A DNA stretch of 12,187 nucleotides. Source: Flavobacteriaceae bacterium UBA5544. Its GTDB lineage: Bacteria > Bacteroidota > Bacteroidia > Flavobacteriales > Flavobacteriaceae. Each line of letters starts with the position of its first letter. Positions within the stretch are counted from its first letter, which is position 1. This document shows, one piece after another, positions 1 to 7,757 of the stretch. The notes under the pieces are model-generated. The model made no database searches, was not told where the DNA came from, and saw nothing but the letters and a program-made list of their open reading frames with translations. Position numbers and translations under genes: made by a program. Where the stretch lies: the NCBI GenBank assembly GCA_002426755.1, contig DINI01000025.1, positions 1 to 12,187 on the forward strand, read 5' to 3'.

Positions 1-305
1 GGTTTTGTAATATAATCATCTGCACCAAGGTCAAGCCCTTCCAATTTATCATTGAGTGAGTTGTTTGCCGAAATAATGATGACACCAGACCGTTTTTTCT
101 CTTTCTTCAATAGTTTCAAAACATCTATGCCGCTTCCGGTATTAAGGTTGATATCTAAAATGATGACATCGTAATCATACATACTGACCTTGTCCGATGC
201 CTCGTAAAAATCGGATGCCACTTCACAAACGTGGCCGTCACGCTGTAAATAGGTAACAATGGATTGTTGTAAATCGATTTCGTCCTCGGCTATTAAAAAT
301 TTCAT
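1..305 (-). CDS. Response regulator, receiver domain (partial, runs off left edge)
   Basis: The ATG is at 305-303, and about 101 codons are visible before the window ends, so the C-terminus is missing. The visible part is a complete CheY-like receiver domain. It opens MKFLIAEDE, with the acidic pocket at E7/D8. The phospho-acceptor is D51 in ILDINL, the switch serine is S79 in IISAN, and the conserved lysine is K101 in the LGADDYITKP block. That last block is typical of OmpR/PhoB-type regulators, so a winged-helix DNA-binding domain is expected beyond the edge; this is inferred because it is not in view. The gene lies 83 bp downstream of the RND permease on the same strand, which suggests it regulates the efflux operon, perhaps with a histidine kinase further left. 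The output domain cannot be confirmed from this window. Confidence 0.9.
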   Translation of the reverse strand, partial: MKFLIAEDEIDLQQSIVTYLQRDGHVCEVASDFYEASDKVSMYDYDVIILDINLNTGSGIDVLKLLKKEKKRSGVIIISANNSLNDKLEGLDLGADDYITK

Positions 306-342
306 TTTATAAATTTAATGCAATAAAATTAGTAATGGATTC

Positions 343-372
343 TAAATATAATCTAAAGGGACACATTACCAA
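343..372 (-). promoter_or_regulatory. Candidate Bacteroidetes-type promoter before the response regulator
   Basis: On the minus strand, TTG (372-370) is followed by exactly 19 nt and then TATATTTA (350-343). The Bacteroidetes primary-sigma consensus is TTG-N19ish-TAnnTTTG, so only the last base differs. It would start transcription about 30-35 nt before the ATG at 305. This could give the regulator expression independent of the efflux operon. Short AT-rich matches arise by chance, so this is tentative. Confidence 0.35.
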
Positions 373-388
373 TTGCTCACAGTGACAT

Positions 389-3388
389 CTATTCCTTTAT
401 AATTTTCAAAATTGTAGGTAGTACCACCAGTAACAATGGTAATGCAAACACCAATCCGCCTATGACAGCAATTGCCAACGGTTGGTGCAATTGTGCTCCT
501 GCTCCAATACCCAAAGCTAAAGGTGTCAATGCCATTATGGCTGCAAATGCCGTCATCAATTTTGGTCGCAATCGTGCCGCAATGGAATATTCAATTTTTT
601 GAATGTGCGTGAGGGATGCATCACTTTCTTGATACTGTCTGTATGTGAAAATCGAGTTTTCGCCTATAATGCCAACAATCATAATGATTCCAGTGTAGCT
701 ACCAACATTCAATGGCGTTCCGGTTAGGTATAAACTCAACAAACTTCCAGCAACTCCCAAAACTGCAATCACAATTATTGCCAAGGCAATTTTAATCTTT
801 CTGAAGAGGAACAATATCACGATAAATACCAGCAGTATCGCCGAAATTAAAATCATCATCAATTCTTTAAAAGCTTTCTGTTGGTCTTTATAGGCTCCTC
901 CATATTCAATGGAATAACCCGCTGGCAGAGATAGGTTTTTACCCAAATGACTTTGAATATCTTTTAGGGTCGAACCCAAATCACGATTGTTCAATCTGGC
1001 AGTAATCACGCCCATCGATTTTTGGTTTTCACGATTGATTTCAGCCACGCCTTTGCCCATTTCTATGGTTGCGACCTTATTGATAGGCACACTTGAGCCA
1101 TTAGGCAGTAAAATGGCTGTGTTTCTTATATCTGAAATGGAAGTTTGTAAAGCATCAGGATAAATAAGTCGAATATCCACTATCTGTTCTTTCTCAATCA
1201 TTGAGCTCACGACTGTTCCTTCGATTTGGGTCTGTAACTGTAATTGAAAATCCGCAACGGTCATTCCCAATTGTGCAAGAACGGGAACATTGGGTATAAT
1301 GGATAAACTTGGTCCTGCCACAATAATTCCATCGTTCACATCTGCTGTACCTTGTACGGTCTCAATTTCCGCAGCGATTTTTTTCGACAATTCTTCGAGT
1401 TTGTTGATATCATTGCCAAAAACTTTGATTTCTATGGGCTGAACAGAACTCATTAAATCGCCCAACATATCGCCAATCACTTGTCCAAAATCTATGGTCA
1501 ATTGGGGTAGTTTTTCTTCAATACGCTTTCGTATTTCATCCGAAACCTCTGTTGTAGATTTATTTCGTTTGTCTTTCAATTTAATTATATAATCACCTCG
1601 GTTAGGTTCGGTAATAAAGAATCCCATCTGTGTTCCCAATCGTGCTGAATAGGCTTCAACTTCAGGTTGCGTGTCCAAAACACCATTTACGATTTGCAAC
1701 ATCCTATCGGTTTCTTCCAACGTGGTACCGGACGGACTGTTATAATCCAGAACGATGCTACCTTCGTCCATTTCAGGCAAAAATCCTGAAGGTAATTTGG
1801 AAGGAACCACAAGTAAAATAGCAACACAAATCAATAAAAAAACAATCCCGATAATAGGTTTACCCAGTACGCTGTGAATCCATTTTGTTTTTGGTTCGTG
1901 TTTACGTTTTACCGATTTATTTCTTGTAAAAATGATTGACAGTACGGGAACTATCAACCAAGTGACCAAGAAAGAAGCGGACAATGCAATAATCATACTA
2001 AACGCCATTACCTGAAAATAAGCGCCTGCAACACCTGTCATCATTACAAAAGGAATAAAAATGACCAAGGTGCTCAACGATGAACCTATCATTGCTGGCA
2101 ATAAGTGTGTTATGGCCTCGTGGGCAACCCAAGGCATTGGTTGTTCGGGATGTTCTTCCCTTATCTTATGGATTTGCTCTATAATGATGACCACATCATC
2201 TATCATCAAACCAATGGCCGCTGCAACTGCACCCAAGGTCATAATATTAAAAGTATAGCCAATGGTATCAAGCACAATCAGCGTTAACGATAAGGACACA
2301 GGTATGGTAAATAATACGACCATACTTGCAGAAAATGAACGCAAGAACAATATCACCACCAAAAGCGCCAATACCAAGCCAATCCAAAGCACGTCCTTAA
2401 TACTTGCGATACTTGTGTTCACAAAATCTGCTTGTTTGTAATAGGGTTTTAATTCGACACCTTTGGGAAGCATTTTTGAGAGTTCTGCAACTTTTTGTTC
2501 AATCGTACTATTCACGTCGATAAGATTGGCAGTGGGTTGCTTTACGACCGCGATAATTGGGACGTTCTTTCCATTGGCAAGGATTTTTACATATTCCTTT
2601 ACTTCTTTCACTTGAATATCAGCCACGTCCTTCAACCGAATCAATCGATTCGGGCTATTGACAATGACCAGATTTTGTAAATCGTCAATGTCATCCACAG
2701 CATTATCAGTAAGGGTCAAATACATTCTATTGTAATCTGTGATGTACCCGTTGGACTGCAATAAATTGGAATTGACCACAGCATTTTGAATGGTTGAAAT
2801 GGAAATCCCAAGTGATTTGATAATATCGGGTTTTAAAATCACCTGAAATTCCTTATCCTTTCCACCGATTACGGCAATATCTGAAACGCCTGGGGTTGCC
2901 GCCAAAAATGGTTTGACCTGATATTTTGCAATTTTCTTTAAATCTACTTGTGATAGACCTTCGCCTTCCAAGGAATAGCCCATAACAGGCAGAATGGAAG
3001 GATTCATCTTTTCTACGGAAAACACAGTATTGGGCAGAATACTTCCCTGTGATTGGTTGATAAAGGATTCTATTTGGGCTTTTGCCGTATTGATATCCAT
3101 ATTCCAATCCAGAAAAACCGAAATCTCGCAACTGCCACGAGAAGTTGTGCTGCGGATATATTGCAAGCCTTCCGTTCTGCGAATGATGTTTTCCAAAGGA
3201 ATGGTTACCGTAGTCATCATTTTGTCCACAGGTTGCTGACCTGCATCTGCAATGACCTTGATTTTTGGGAACGTAATATCCGGAAACAAGCCTGTCTTTA
3301 AATTCTGATAGGAAAAGACACCTCCAATAAGTATGAGAATACCTATGGCAAGCAACGGAAATTTATAATTGGAATGCAGCCTTTTCAT
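389..3388 (-). CDS. RND-family efflux permease (inner-membrane pump)
   Basis: This 999-aa inner-membrane proton antiporter of the resistance-nodulation-division superfamily forms the pump of a tripartite exporter. The expected double repeat is visible. TM1 is at about 11-27, followed by a large periplasmic loop (30-330) and a cluster of membrane segments at about 331-488. After a linker come TM7 (about 510-529), a second periplasmic loop (530-840) and a second membrane cluster (about 841-997). TM4 carries an Asp pair, D397-D398, in GLMIDDVV, matching the AcrB D407/D408 proton relay. TM10 has E910-N911 where AcrB has Lys940-Asn, a Glu position also used in CusA. The GFLPEMDEGSI block at 536-546 resembles heavy-metal (CzcA/CusA-like) members, while the Asp pair is drug-pump-like, so the substrate is unresolved. 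The start ATG overlaps the stop of the fusion-protein gene by 4 bp (ATGA), implying translational coupling. Length and motifs indicate an intact gene. Confidence 0.95.
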   Translation of the reverse strand: MKRLHSNYKFPLLAIGILILIGGVFSYQNLKTGLFPDITFPKIKVIADAGQQPVDKMMTTVTIPLENIIRRTEGLQYIRSTTSRGSCEISVFLDWNMDINTAKAQIESFINQSQGSILPNTVFSVEKMNPSILPVMGYSLEGEGLSQVDLKKIAKYQVKPFLAATPGVSDIAVIGGKDKEFQVILKPDIIKSLGISISTIQNAVVNSNLLQSNGYITDYNRMYLTLTDNAVDDIDDLQNLVIVNSPNRLIRLKDVADIQVKEVKEYVKILANGKNVPIIAVVKQPTANLIDVNSTIEQKVAELSKMLPKGVELKPYYKQADFVNTSIASIKDVLWIGLVLALLVVILFLRSFSASMVVLFTIPVSLSLTLIVLDTIGYTFNIMTLGAVAAAIGLMIDDVVIIIEQIHKIREEHPEQPMPWVAHEAITHLLPAMIGSSLSTLVIFIPFVMMTGVAGAYFQVMAFSMIIALSASFLVTWLIVPVLSIIFTRNKSVKRKHEPKTKWIHSVLGKPIIGIVFLLICVAILLVVPSKLPSGFLPEMDEGSIVLDYNSPSGTTLEETDRMLQIVNGVLDTQPEVEAYSARLGTQMGFFITEPNRGDYIIKLKDKRNKSTTEVSDEIRKRIEEKLPQLTIDFGQVIGDMLGDLMSSVQPIEIKVFGNDINKLEELSKKIAAEIETVQGTADVNDGIIVAGPSLSIIPNVPVLAQLGMTVADFQLQLQTQIEGTVVSSMIEKEQIVDIRLIYPDALQTSISDIRNTAILLPNGSSVPINKVATIEMGKGVAEINRENQKSMGVITARLNNRDLGSTLKDIQSHLGKNLSLPAGYSIEYGGAYKDQQKAFKELMMILISAILLVFIVILFLFRKIKIALAIIVIAVLGVAGSLLSLYLTGTPLNVGSYTGIIMIVGIIGENSIFTYRQYQESDASLTHIQKIEYSIAARLRPKLMTAFAAIMALTPLALGIGAGAQLHQPLAIAVIGGLVFALPLLLVVLPTILKIIKE

Positions 3389-4305
3389 TGTTTTTTCGTG
3401 CTAACAATAGTTGAATCCTGCATTTGATAAGCACCTTCGGAAATGACCAAGTCATTAATTTTTAGGCCATCGGATTTCACTTGGAGAAGAGAATCATTTT
3501 TAAGCAATGGCACTACGGTTTGTTTTATGGCAAGGGAATCGTTTACTACTTTCATTACCCAAAATTCTGATAACAATTCATTGGTCTGTAAGGCAGTTTT
3601 GGGAATTGTCATTGCGTTTGTATCCTGTTTGTAAATAGTCCTTACCTGAACATTCAAGTTTTCAGGAAGGTTGGCGTCAGGCAGGGCAATCAAAAACACC
3701 TGCGATTGTGCCACTGGGTCAATGGAGGGAAGTGTACCAGTAACCTGTGCATTAAGCATTTCGCCATTTTGCAAAATAATTTCGCAGGATGTACCTATTT
3801 GGATAGCATCTTCATATTCGTAAGGCACATTCACCTGTATCACTAACGATTTAGGTTGTACCACAGTGGCCAAGACATCACCTTCAGCCACATAATCGTT
3901 CGCGGTCACATTTAGAACCGTAAAAACGCCCGTGGCATTACTTCTAATTGTAATTGGGCTCACAAACTTTGACAGTGAACTGTCTATTTTGACTGCTTCT
4001 TTTAGGGCATCTTGTTCTTTGGTCCTGACGGATGCAAAGGTTTGTCCATTTCTAATGTTATCGCCAATTTTAAATTTCATCCAAGAAATATAACCAGTAA
4101 CATTTGAGCGTATATTTTCTTTTTTTTGATACTGCGTAACACCATTGAAAGTAAGGTATTCCTTCATATCATTTTGTTGGACAGCAACTGTGGTAACGCT
4201 GATTGGCGCTTTTTTTTCTGAAACCGTATCCGTCTTTTTTTTACAGGCGGAAAAACTGATAACAATCAATAAAGTGATTATATATTTGAAGTATTGGTTT
4301 TTCAT
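3385..4305 (-). CDS. RND efflux membrane-fusion (periplasmic adaptor) lipoprotein
   Basis: This 306-aa adaptor bridges the RND pump and the outer-membrane channel. The N-terminus is a lipoprotein signal: a hydrophobic stretch at residues 8-18 and a lipobox SFSAC with Cys21 as the lipidation site, followed by KKK. Two lipoyl/biotinyl-like half-motifs are visible, one around 72-93 (GYISWMKFKIGDNIRNGQ) and one around 124-149 (ATGVFTVLNV...VAEGDVL). Only about 25 residues separate them, so the alpha-helical hairpin is very short compared with AcrA or CusB. The beta-barrel and membrane-proximal regions follow (about 152-240 and 245-300). The gene starts 6 bp after the outer-membrane factor gene and overlaps the pump gene by 4 bp, so all three are co-transcribed. 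The family assignment is firm; the cargo cannot be told from the sequence. Confidence 0.9.
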   Translation of the reverse strand: MKNQYFKYIITLLIVISFSACKKKTDTVSEKKAPISVTTVAVQQNDMKEYLTFNGVTQYQKKENIRSNVTGYISWMKFKIGDNIRNGQTFASVRTKEQDALKEAVKIDSSLSKFVSPITIRSNATGVFTVLNVTANDYVAEGDVLATVVQPKSLVIQVNVPYEYEDAIQIGTSCEIILQNGEMLNAQVTGTLPSIDPVAQSQVFLIALPDANLPENLNVQVRTIYKQDTNAMTIPKTALQTNELLSEFWVMKVVNDSLAIKQTVVPLLKNDSLLQVKSDGLKINDLVISEGAYQMQDSTIVSTKKQ

Positions 4306-4311
4306 ATTTTA

Positions 4312-5595
4312 TTACCAGTTTATAAAGTTATATTGGCTCTGCAATAACCAATAGTTGGTCTGCATTTGAAGTCGCGTATAGGCATTGAGTTTGTAATTTT
4401 GAATGACGTTTAAGTAATCCACAATAGAAACTTGGCCTTGAACCAATTTCCCTTTATAGATTTCCAAAATATTTTCTTGTTTTTTCAATTGTTTGTCCAG
4501 CAATTGCATTGAGGTTTCCAACGCCTCAATTTGTTGTGCAATGCTTTTGAGGTTATTATCCATCTGTACTTTGGAATTTTCTCTATAAAACTCTAAATTT
4601 TCTTCTTTCAAGACACTTTGTTGTGCATTGTACTTACGCTGTTTCCCATCATAAATCGGAATGGTCAATCGCAGTCCCGCACTCGCTCCAAATTTGTGAT
4701 AAATGTTGGGAATTTCCACAGCATTCAAGCCTGTATTGGCATAAGCTGAAAGTTGCGGTTTATATTGATTTTCAAAAACCTGCTGATTGGCAACGATTTG
4801 AAGACTGTCATTCTCAAATTTTTTCTCATAGAAAAACTGCGAAGGATTTTGAGTGTCAACAATTTGAGGCCGCTCCAATTGGGCAATAGTTCCAGCTGGA
4901 ATGCCGCTTAAAGTATATAATTGATTGATGGCTACCTTGAGGTTGTTTTGTATTTGTTGTAATTCCAATTTCTTTCCGTCAATATCCAATTGCAACAACA
5001 AATAATCGCTTTCCATTAAAACAGCGCGCTTTACCAACAATTCAACAACCTGCAATCGATTTTCGAGGTCTTTAAGAATTTGTTTTGTAAAATCCTCCTG
5101 CAACTGTAATTGGTATGCCATTATATAGGCATCAGTAATATTCTTCACAAGATTATGTAAGATTTCTTCAGAAGAAAGCGAAATGGTATTGGTCTGGATG
5201 TTATTTTGAAACAATAAATTATCCGTAATGGACTGATTGAACAGATTTTTGGTCACATTAATTTGTGCGGAATACAAGCCACCATTTGTAATGCCCACAT
5301 CATACCCAAACGCAGCATTTGAAGGGGTTGTAGTTATATCTATAGCTTTTCCGTTGTTATTAAAATAAGGTGCGACCAAAACTTCCGAAGTTGCATTGAC
5401 CAAAAAAGCATTGTTTTGGGCTGTAATGATGCTGTTTTGAAGTTCTCCGACTTTTAAAAGATTATTATTTTCCTTTAAAGTCGGGGCGTTTTCTTTTGCT
5501 TGATTTATAAAAAAAATGAGATTATTCCCATGGTCTTGCGAGTAGCCAAAAGCGATTATCAAACAAAAAACTAATGTTAGCTGAAGCTTTTTCAC
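4312..5595 (-). CDS. TolC-like outer-membrane efflux protein
   Basis: This outer-membrane factor of the tripartite pump forms a trimeric beta-barrel plus a periplasmic helical tunnel. No ATG is available. In-frame candidates are TTG at 5601-5599 and GTG at 5595-5593, and a TAA stop at 5607-5605 blocks anything further upstream. GTG was chosen because it gives a normal signal peptide (MKKLQLTLVFCLIIAFGYSQ, cleavage near residue 19-20) and 427 aa. The TTG start adds only two residues. The mature protein shows the OEP pattern of long Gln/Asn/Leu-rich amphipathic helices in two repeats. One repeat is at about 27-235. The other is at about 250-427, including a GLRLTIPIYDGKQRKYN strand-turn at about 328-344 and ending with a Trp. 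It is the first gene of the efflux operon. Confidence 0.88.
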   Translation of the reverse strand: MKKLQLTLVFCLIIAFGYSQDHGNNLIFFINQAKENAPTLKENNNLLKVGELQNSIITAQNNAFLVNATSEVLVAPYFNNNGKAIDITTTPSNAAFGYDVGITNGGLYSAQINVTKNLFNQSITDNLLFQNNIQTNTISLSSEEILHNLVKNITDAYIMAYQLQLQEDFTKQILKDLENRLQVVELLVKRAVLMESDYLLLQLDIDGKKLELQQIQNNLKVAINQLYTLSGIPAGTIAQLERPQIVDTQNPSQFFYEKKFENDSLQIVANQQVFENQYKPQLSAYANTGLNAVEIPNIYHKFGASAGLRLTIPIYDGKQRKYNAQQSVLKEENLEFYRENSKVQMDNNLKSIAQQIEALETSMQLLDKQLKKQENILEIYKGKLVQGQVSIVDYLNVIQNYKLNAYTRLQMQTNYWLLQSQYNFINW

Positions 5596-5601
5596 GAACA
5601 A

Positions 5602-6045
5602 TTCTTAAGAATTTATTCAGCGAAATTACATGGAGATTCTAAAGATTGTCTTAAGTAAGAAAATGACCGTGAAGGGAAATGAGTGTTTTATATATTTTGA
5701 GAGATAAGGAGATATATTTTATTTCCCGATGCAGAAATAGAAATTCCTTATTTAATAAGGCTTTAATCCTCTTGGGGTACAAAATAGCCTTATCTTATTG
5801 AATTTTAAACTAATTTTTAAGAATATTTGACTATTAAGATATTACCGTATTTTTTGTAATCATAGTAAATTTAAATTAGTCACTGAATGTCGCCAAGATT
5901 CTCTAACACCTATACCTTTTAACTTTGTTAAATCTCTTGATTCCAAAAATGCTAGCGTTAACTTGAATGCTCATGTTATAATACCTTTGTGGTAAATATA
6001 CTTAAGGTTTCTCCATCGTTGATAGCGACAAATATTTACTATTAC
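5602..6045. other. 444-bp AT-rich intergenic region upstream of the efflux operon
   Basis: This spacer separates the stop codon of the UspA-like gene from the efflux operon. It should hold the efflux promoter and the end of the upstream transcript. Neither strand has a convincing coding frame; the longest minus-strand ATG frame checked was about 23 codons (from 5974). No clear TAnnTTTG promoter was found on the minus strand. The one good match (TACCTTTG, 5982-5989) points the wrong way. An AT-rich inverted repeat, GTAAATAT at 5992-5999 with ATATTTAC at 6032-6039, lies just after the UspA stop, but it has no U-tract. The main structure is the hexamer cluster described separately. Confidence 0.7.
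5704..5793. promoter_or_regulatory. Cluster of four ATAAGG/CCTTAT hexamers, possible operator
   Basis: ATAAGG occurs at 5704-5709 and 5755-5760, and its complement CCTTAT at 5746-5751 and 5788-5793. The middle pair forms a perfect 7-bp-arm palindrome with a 1-nt centre (CCTTATT-T-AATAAGG, 5746-5760). The last pair forms an 8-bp inverted repeat (ATAAGGCT 5755-5762 with AGCCTTAT 5786-5793). The copies lie about 105-190 bp upstream of the outer-membrane factor start. They could bind the response regulator encoded at the end of that operon, or form a transcript-end hairpin for the UspA gene. No clean U-run follows on the minus strand, so an operator role is slightly preferred. Confidence 0.35.
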
Positions 6046-6876
6046 TTATTGATGTATTGTCAGAACTGTATTAGTATTTAATTTGCCAATTGTGGAAATC
6101 ACATCAGATTTATAAAAACCAAATTTTCTCAACAAATCTGGCTTTTTGTCTATTATGCAAATTATGTGGTCGTTATGGGATGCCGCATATTCTTTTAAGC
6201 CATATCCAAGTTGAATGAACTCTACACTTGGTTCTTTATCCAAAAGTTGTTTTAAGTAAGTGTTAAATGAGTCCAAATTACTTACGGCTTGAGCTGTCAA
6301 ATGTTTCTGTTCTTGTAAAACTAAAATTGCTATATCAAGTTTGGTATGTTCGAAAGTCTTGATAAATCTATCAATTTCTAACGTATTAATTCTCTGTTTG
6401 AAATCAGAAGCCATTGTGAAACAAAGTCCTTTAGATATAGACGCATTGGGTGGCACGATTAAAACAGGACAGGTCCTTACCTTTTCTAAAATCAGTTCGG
6501 TGTTCTTGCCCACTGTTTTATTTGAATTACCCGATACAATTACTAAATCTATTCCTATTTTTTCAACATTCGTTTTAATGCTCTCAATAAGATCAGTATT
6601 TTCAGTAATGGCATAAAAGCTGTGTTTATCATTATCGGAATCCAATGTGCAATGTTCAACCAAAGCACCCAATTGTTTCAATGATTCCTCTTTGGGCTCA
6701 TCAAAAAAGGCATCATCAACTTGAAGCAATTCTATGGCATTAAGGCCTGTTACTCCGTAAGTATAGCTATTCAAAAAATAATACTCACAAGGTTCATTCT
6801 TTAAAAGTCCCGTAACGTAATCAATCGTTAGATAGCTATTAAGGGAAAAATCTGTTGGAATTAGTATTTTTTTCAT
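6046..6876 (-). CDS. Tandem-domain UspA-like universal stress protein
   Basis: This 276-aa cytoplasmic protein contains two Usp-type alpha/beta domains, about 1-143 and 147-276. The first domain begins MKKILIPTDFS, the classic UspA beta-1 and loop, and ends with EKVRTCPVLIVPP (131-143), the usual final helix and strand. The nucleotide loop before it (SGNSNKTVGKN, 115-125) lacks the G-x2-G-x9-G(S/T) spacing of ATP-binding UspA proteins, so ATP binding is doubtful. The second domain is more divergent: GLCFTMASDF at about 150-159 replaces the PTDFS strand, and the end (TNTVLTIHQ) is truncated relative to the first. The gene starts 8 bp after the 133-aa gene, so it is the last member of that gene run. 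Family placement is good; a specific role such as stress survival is only inferred from the family. Confidence 0.85.
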   Translation of the reverse strand: MKKILIPTDFSLNSYLTIDYVTGLLKNEPCEYYFLNSYTYGVTGLNAIELLQVDDAFFDEPKEESLKQLGALVEHCTLDSDNDKHSFYAITENTDLIESIKTNVEKIGIDLVIVSGNSNKTVGKNTELILEKVRTCPVLIVPPNASISKGLCFTMASDFKQRINTLEIDRFIKTFEHTKLDIAILVLQEQKHLTAQAVSNLDSFNTYLKQLLDKEPSVEFIQLGYGLKEYAASHNDHIICIIDKKPDLLRKFGFYKSDVISTIGKLNTNTVLTIHQ

Positions 6877-6884
6877 CTTATAAA

Positions 6885-7286
6885 TTATTTTCGTTGATAC
6901 TTTCTCACTAAAAAATAGAATTGGTTTCTAAAACTGTTACAATCGGTTATAAGTTTCAAATAATTGGCGCGTCTCTGCTCATGGATTTTCAGCCGATTTA
7001 AATCATATTCAACTTGGCCATATTCATATTCAGTTTTTAGCTCTTGTTCATACTTGCATAAGTTTGCCATTATCAAAACATTTTTTCTACGGATGGCTAA
7101 AATTGCACTGGAAACTGACGAATTTTTGAGAAGTTGTTTTTCAATCATGGAAAGATGTTCCAATTCGTTGTTGAACGCTTCCAAAGCTAACATCCATATT
7201 TGTAATTCGTTCAAGTCCTTTTGCAAAAAAAGTTTCCTTTGGTTTTCCGCATTTTTATAGGTTTGTTGATTGTTCAATAATGCCAT
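6885..7286 (-). CDS. Small helical protein of unknown function (133 aa)
   Basis: The product is not recognised as a named family. It has 133 residues, no signal peptide and no membrane segment, and is almost entirely predicted amphipathic helix with many Glu, Lys, Leu, Tyr and Asn residues. A W-x3-L-x5-E-x3-L pattern (W31, L35, E41, L45) recurs with identical spacing in the 130-aa protein of the same run. The C-terminal helices also align without gaps (Q91-Y124 here with D90-Y123 there), sharing D95, L99, E103, R105 and Y109. The start ATG at 7286 lies 37 bp after the 102-aa gene, and the stop lies 8 bp before the UspA-like gene. It could be a small structural or partner protein of the stress proteins; that is inference. 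Confidence 0.75.
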   Translation of the reverse strand: MALLNNQQTYKNAENQRKLFLQKDLNELQIWMLALEAFNNELEHLSMIEKQLLKNSSVSSAILAIRRKNVLIMANLCKYEQELKTEYEYGQVEYDLNRLKIHEQRRANYLKLITDCNSFRNQFYFLVRKYQRK

Positions 7287-7323
7287 TCGCTCATTTTAAT
7301 GATTCGTAGTTCTTTTGATTAAT

Positions 7324-7632
7324 TTATCTTTTCAAATGCATACAAAAGTCAATCAAATTTGGGTCTGCATAAATGCCGTAGGCACTGCTTAAACATCCTT
7401 TGGTACCATCCGTACATTCTATAAGGAAAACAATGGATTGGTCCGACGGATTACTCAAGGCTTCTTGGACAAAGTACTCCACTAACATGCAATCTTGTGC
7501 TCGATAGGTTTTGTTGTTTTGCCTTGCAAAAATCTGTCCTTGCCTAAATATAAAATGCTCCGCATAGCCTTTATCCTTTGCCAGTGCAATATCTTCTGTC
7601 AGGCTCCAACTATTTGATAAAATAGTATCCAT
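7324..7632 (-). CDS. 102-aa protein of a small Bacteroidetes family (often labelled 'phosphoribosylpyrophosphate synthetase')
   Basis: This small soluble protein has no signal peptide or membrane segment. The C-terminal half (NPSDQSIVFLIE, then GTKGCLSSAYGIYADP, roughly residues 61-91) resembles, from memory, a short Bacteroidetes family of about 100 aa. Members of that family have an NPDDxS...GxKGxLxxAYGxYAD signature. Databases often give it the name phosphoribosylpyrophosphate synthetase, but it is far too short for that enzyme and has no PRPP-binding loop, so the name should not be taken as a function. The gene lies 125 bp downstream of the 38-aa membrane protein gene, beyond a hairpin at 7675-7698. 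It may therefore be expressed partly by read-through or from its own promoter. Existence of the gene is well supported; function is unknown. Confidence 0.75.
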   Translation of the reverse strand: MDTILSNSWSLTEDIALAKDKGYAEHFIFRQGQIFARQNNKTYRAQDCMLVEYFVQEALSNPSDQSIVFLIECTDGTKGCLSSAYGIYADPNLIDFCMHLKR

Positions 7633-7674
7633 AACTTTGTTTTTTATTTAATAAAAATCTGATATTTAGATAAA

Positions 7675-7698
7675 CCGTGGATTAAAATTTATCCACGG
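7675..7698 (-). terminator. Hairpin between the 38-aa and 102-aa genes, possible partial terminator
   Basis: There is a perfect 8-bp inverted repeat, CCGTGGAT (7675-7682) with ATCCACGG (7691-7698), around an 8-nt AT loop. A further GATA/TATC pair (7669-7672 with 7700-7703) extends the stem across a small internal loop. Read on the minus strand the stem is followed by TTTATCTAAAT, a weak U-tract. No T-run follows on the plus strand. It sits in the largest gap of the gene run, 125 bp. It could be an intrinsic terminator that leaks, or an mRNA processing or stability stem. Confidence 0.5.
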
Positions 7699-7757
7699 CT
7701 ATCATTCACAAAATCAGAGGGAATAAAACTCCTTGCTATTAATCAAAGATTCTGTGG

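Noticed and set aside
2853..3131. 92-codon open frame on the minus strand inside the RND permease
   Set aside because: It lies wholly within the well-supported permease in another frame, and its residue pattern shows no domain. Shadow frame.
5963..5989. Plus-strand TTG-N16-TACCTTTG resembling a Bacteroidetes promoter
   Set aside because: The -7 box matches well but the spacer is short, and it points into the 3' end of the UspA-like gene with no plus-strand gene beyond it. An antisense RNA is possible but unsupported.
5992..6039. Inverted repeat GTAAATAT/ATATTTAC as terminator of the UspA-like gene
   Set aside because: The stem is all A/T except one pair, the loop is about 32 nt, and no U-tract follows on the minus strand.
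7632..7639. Plus-strand TAACTTTG near the start of the 102-aa gene
   Set aside because: Wrong orientation and overlapping the start codon; no -33 element or plus-strand gene. Likely chance.
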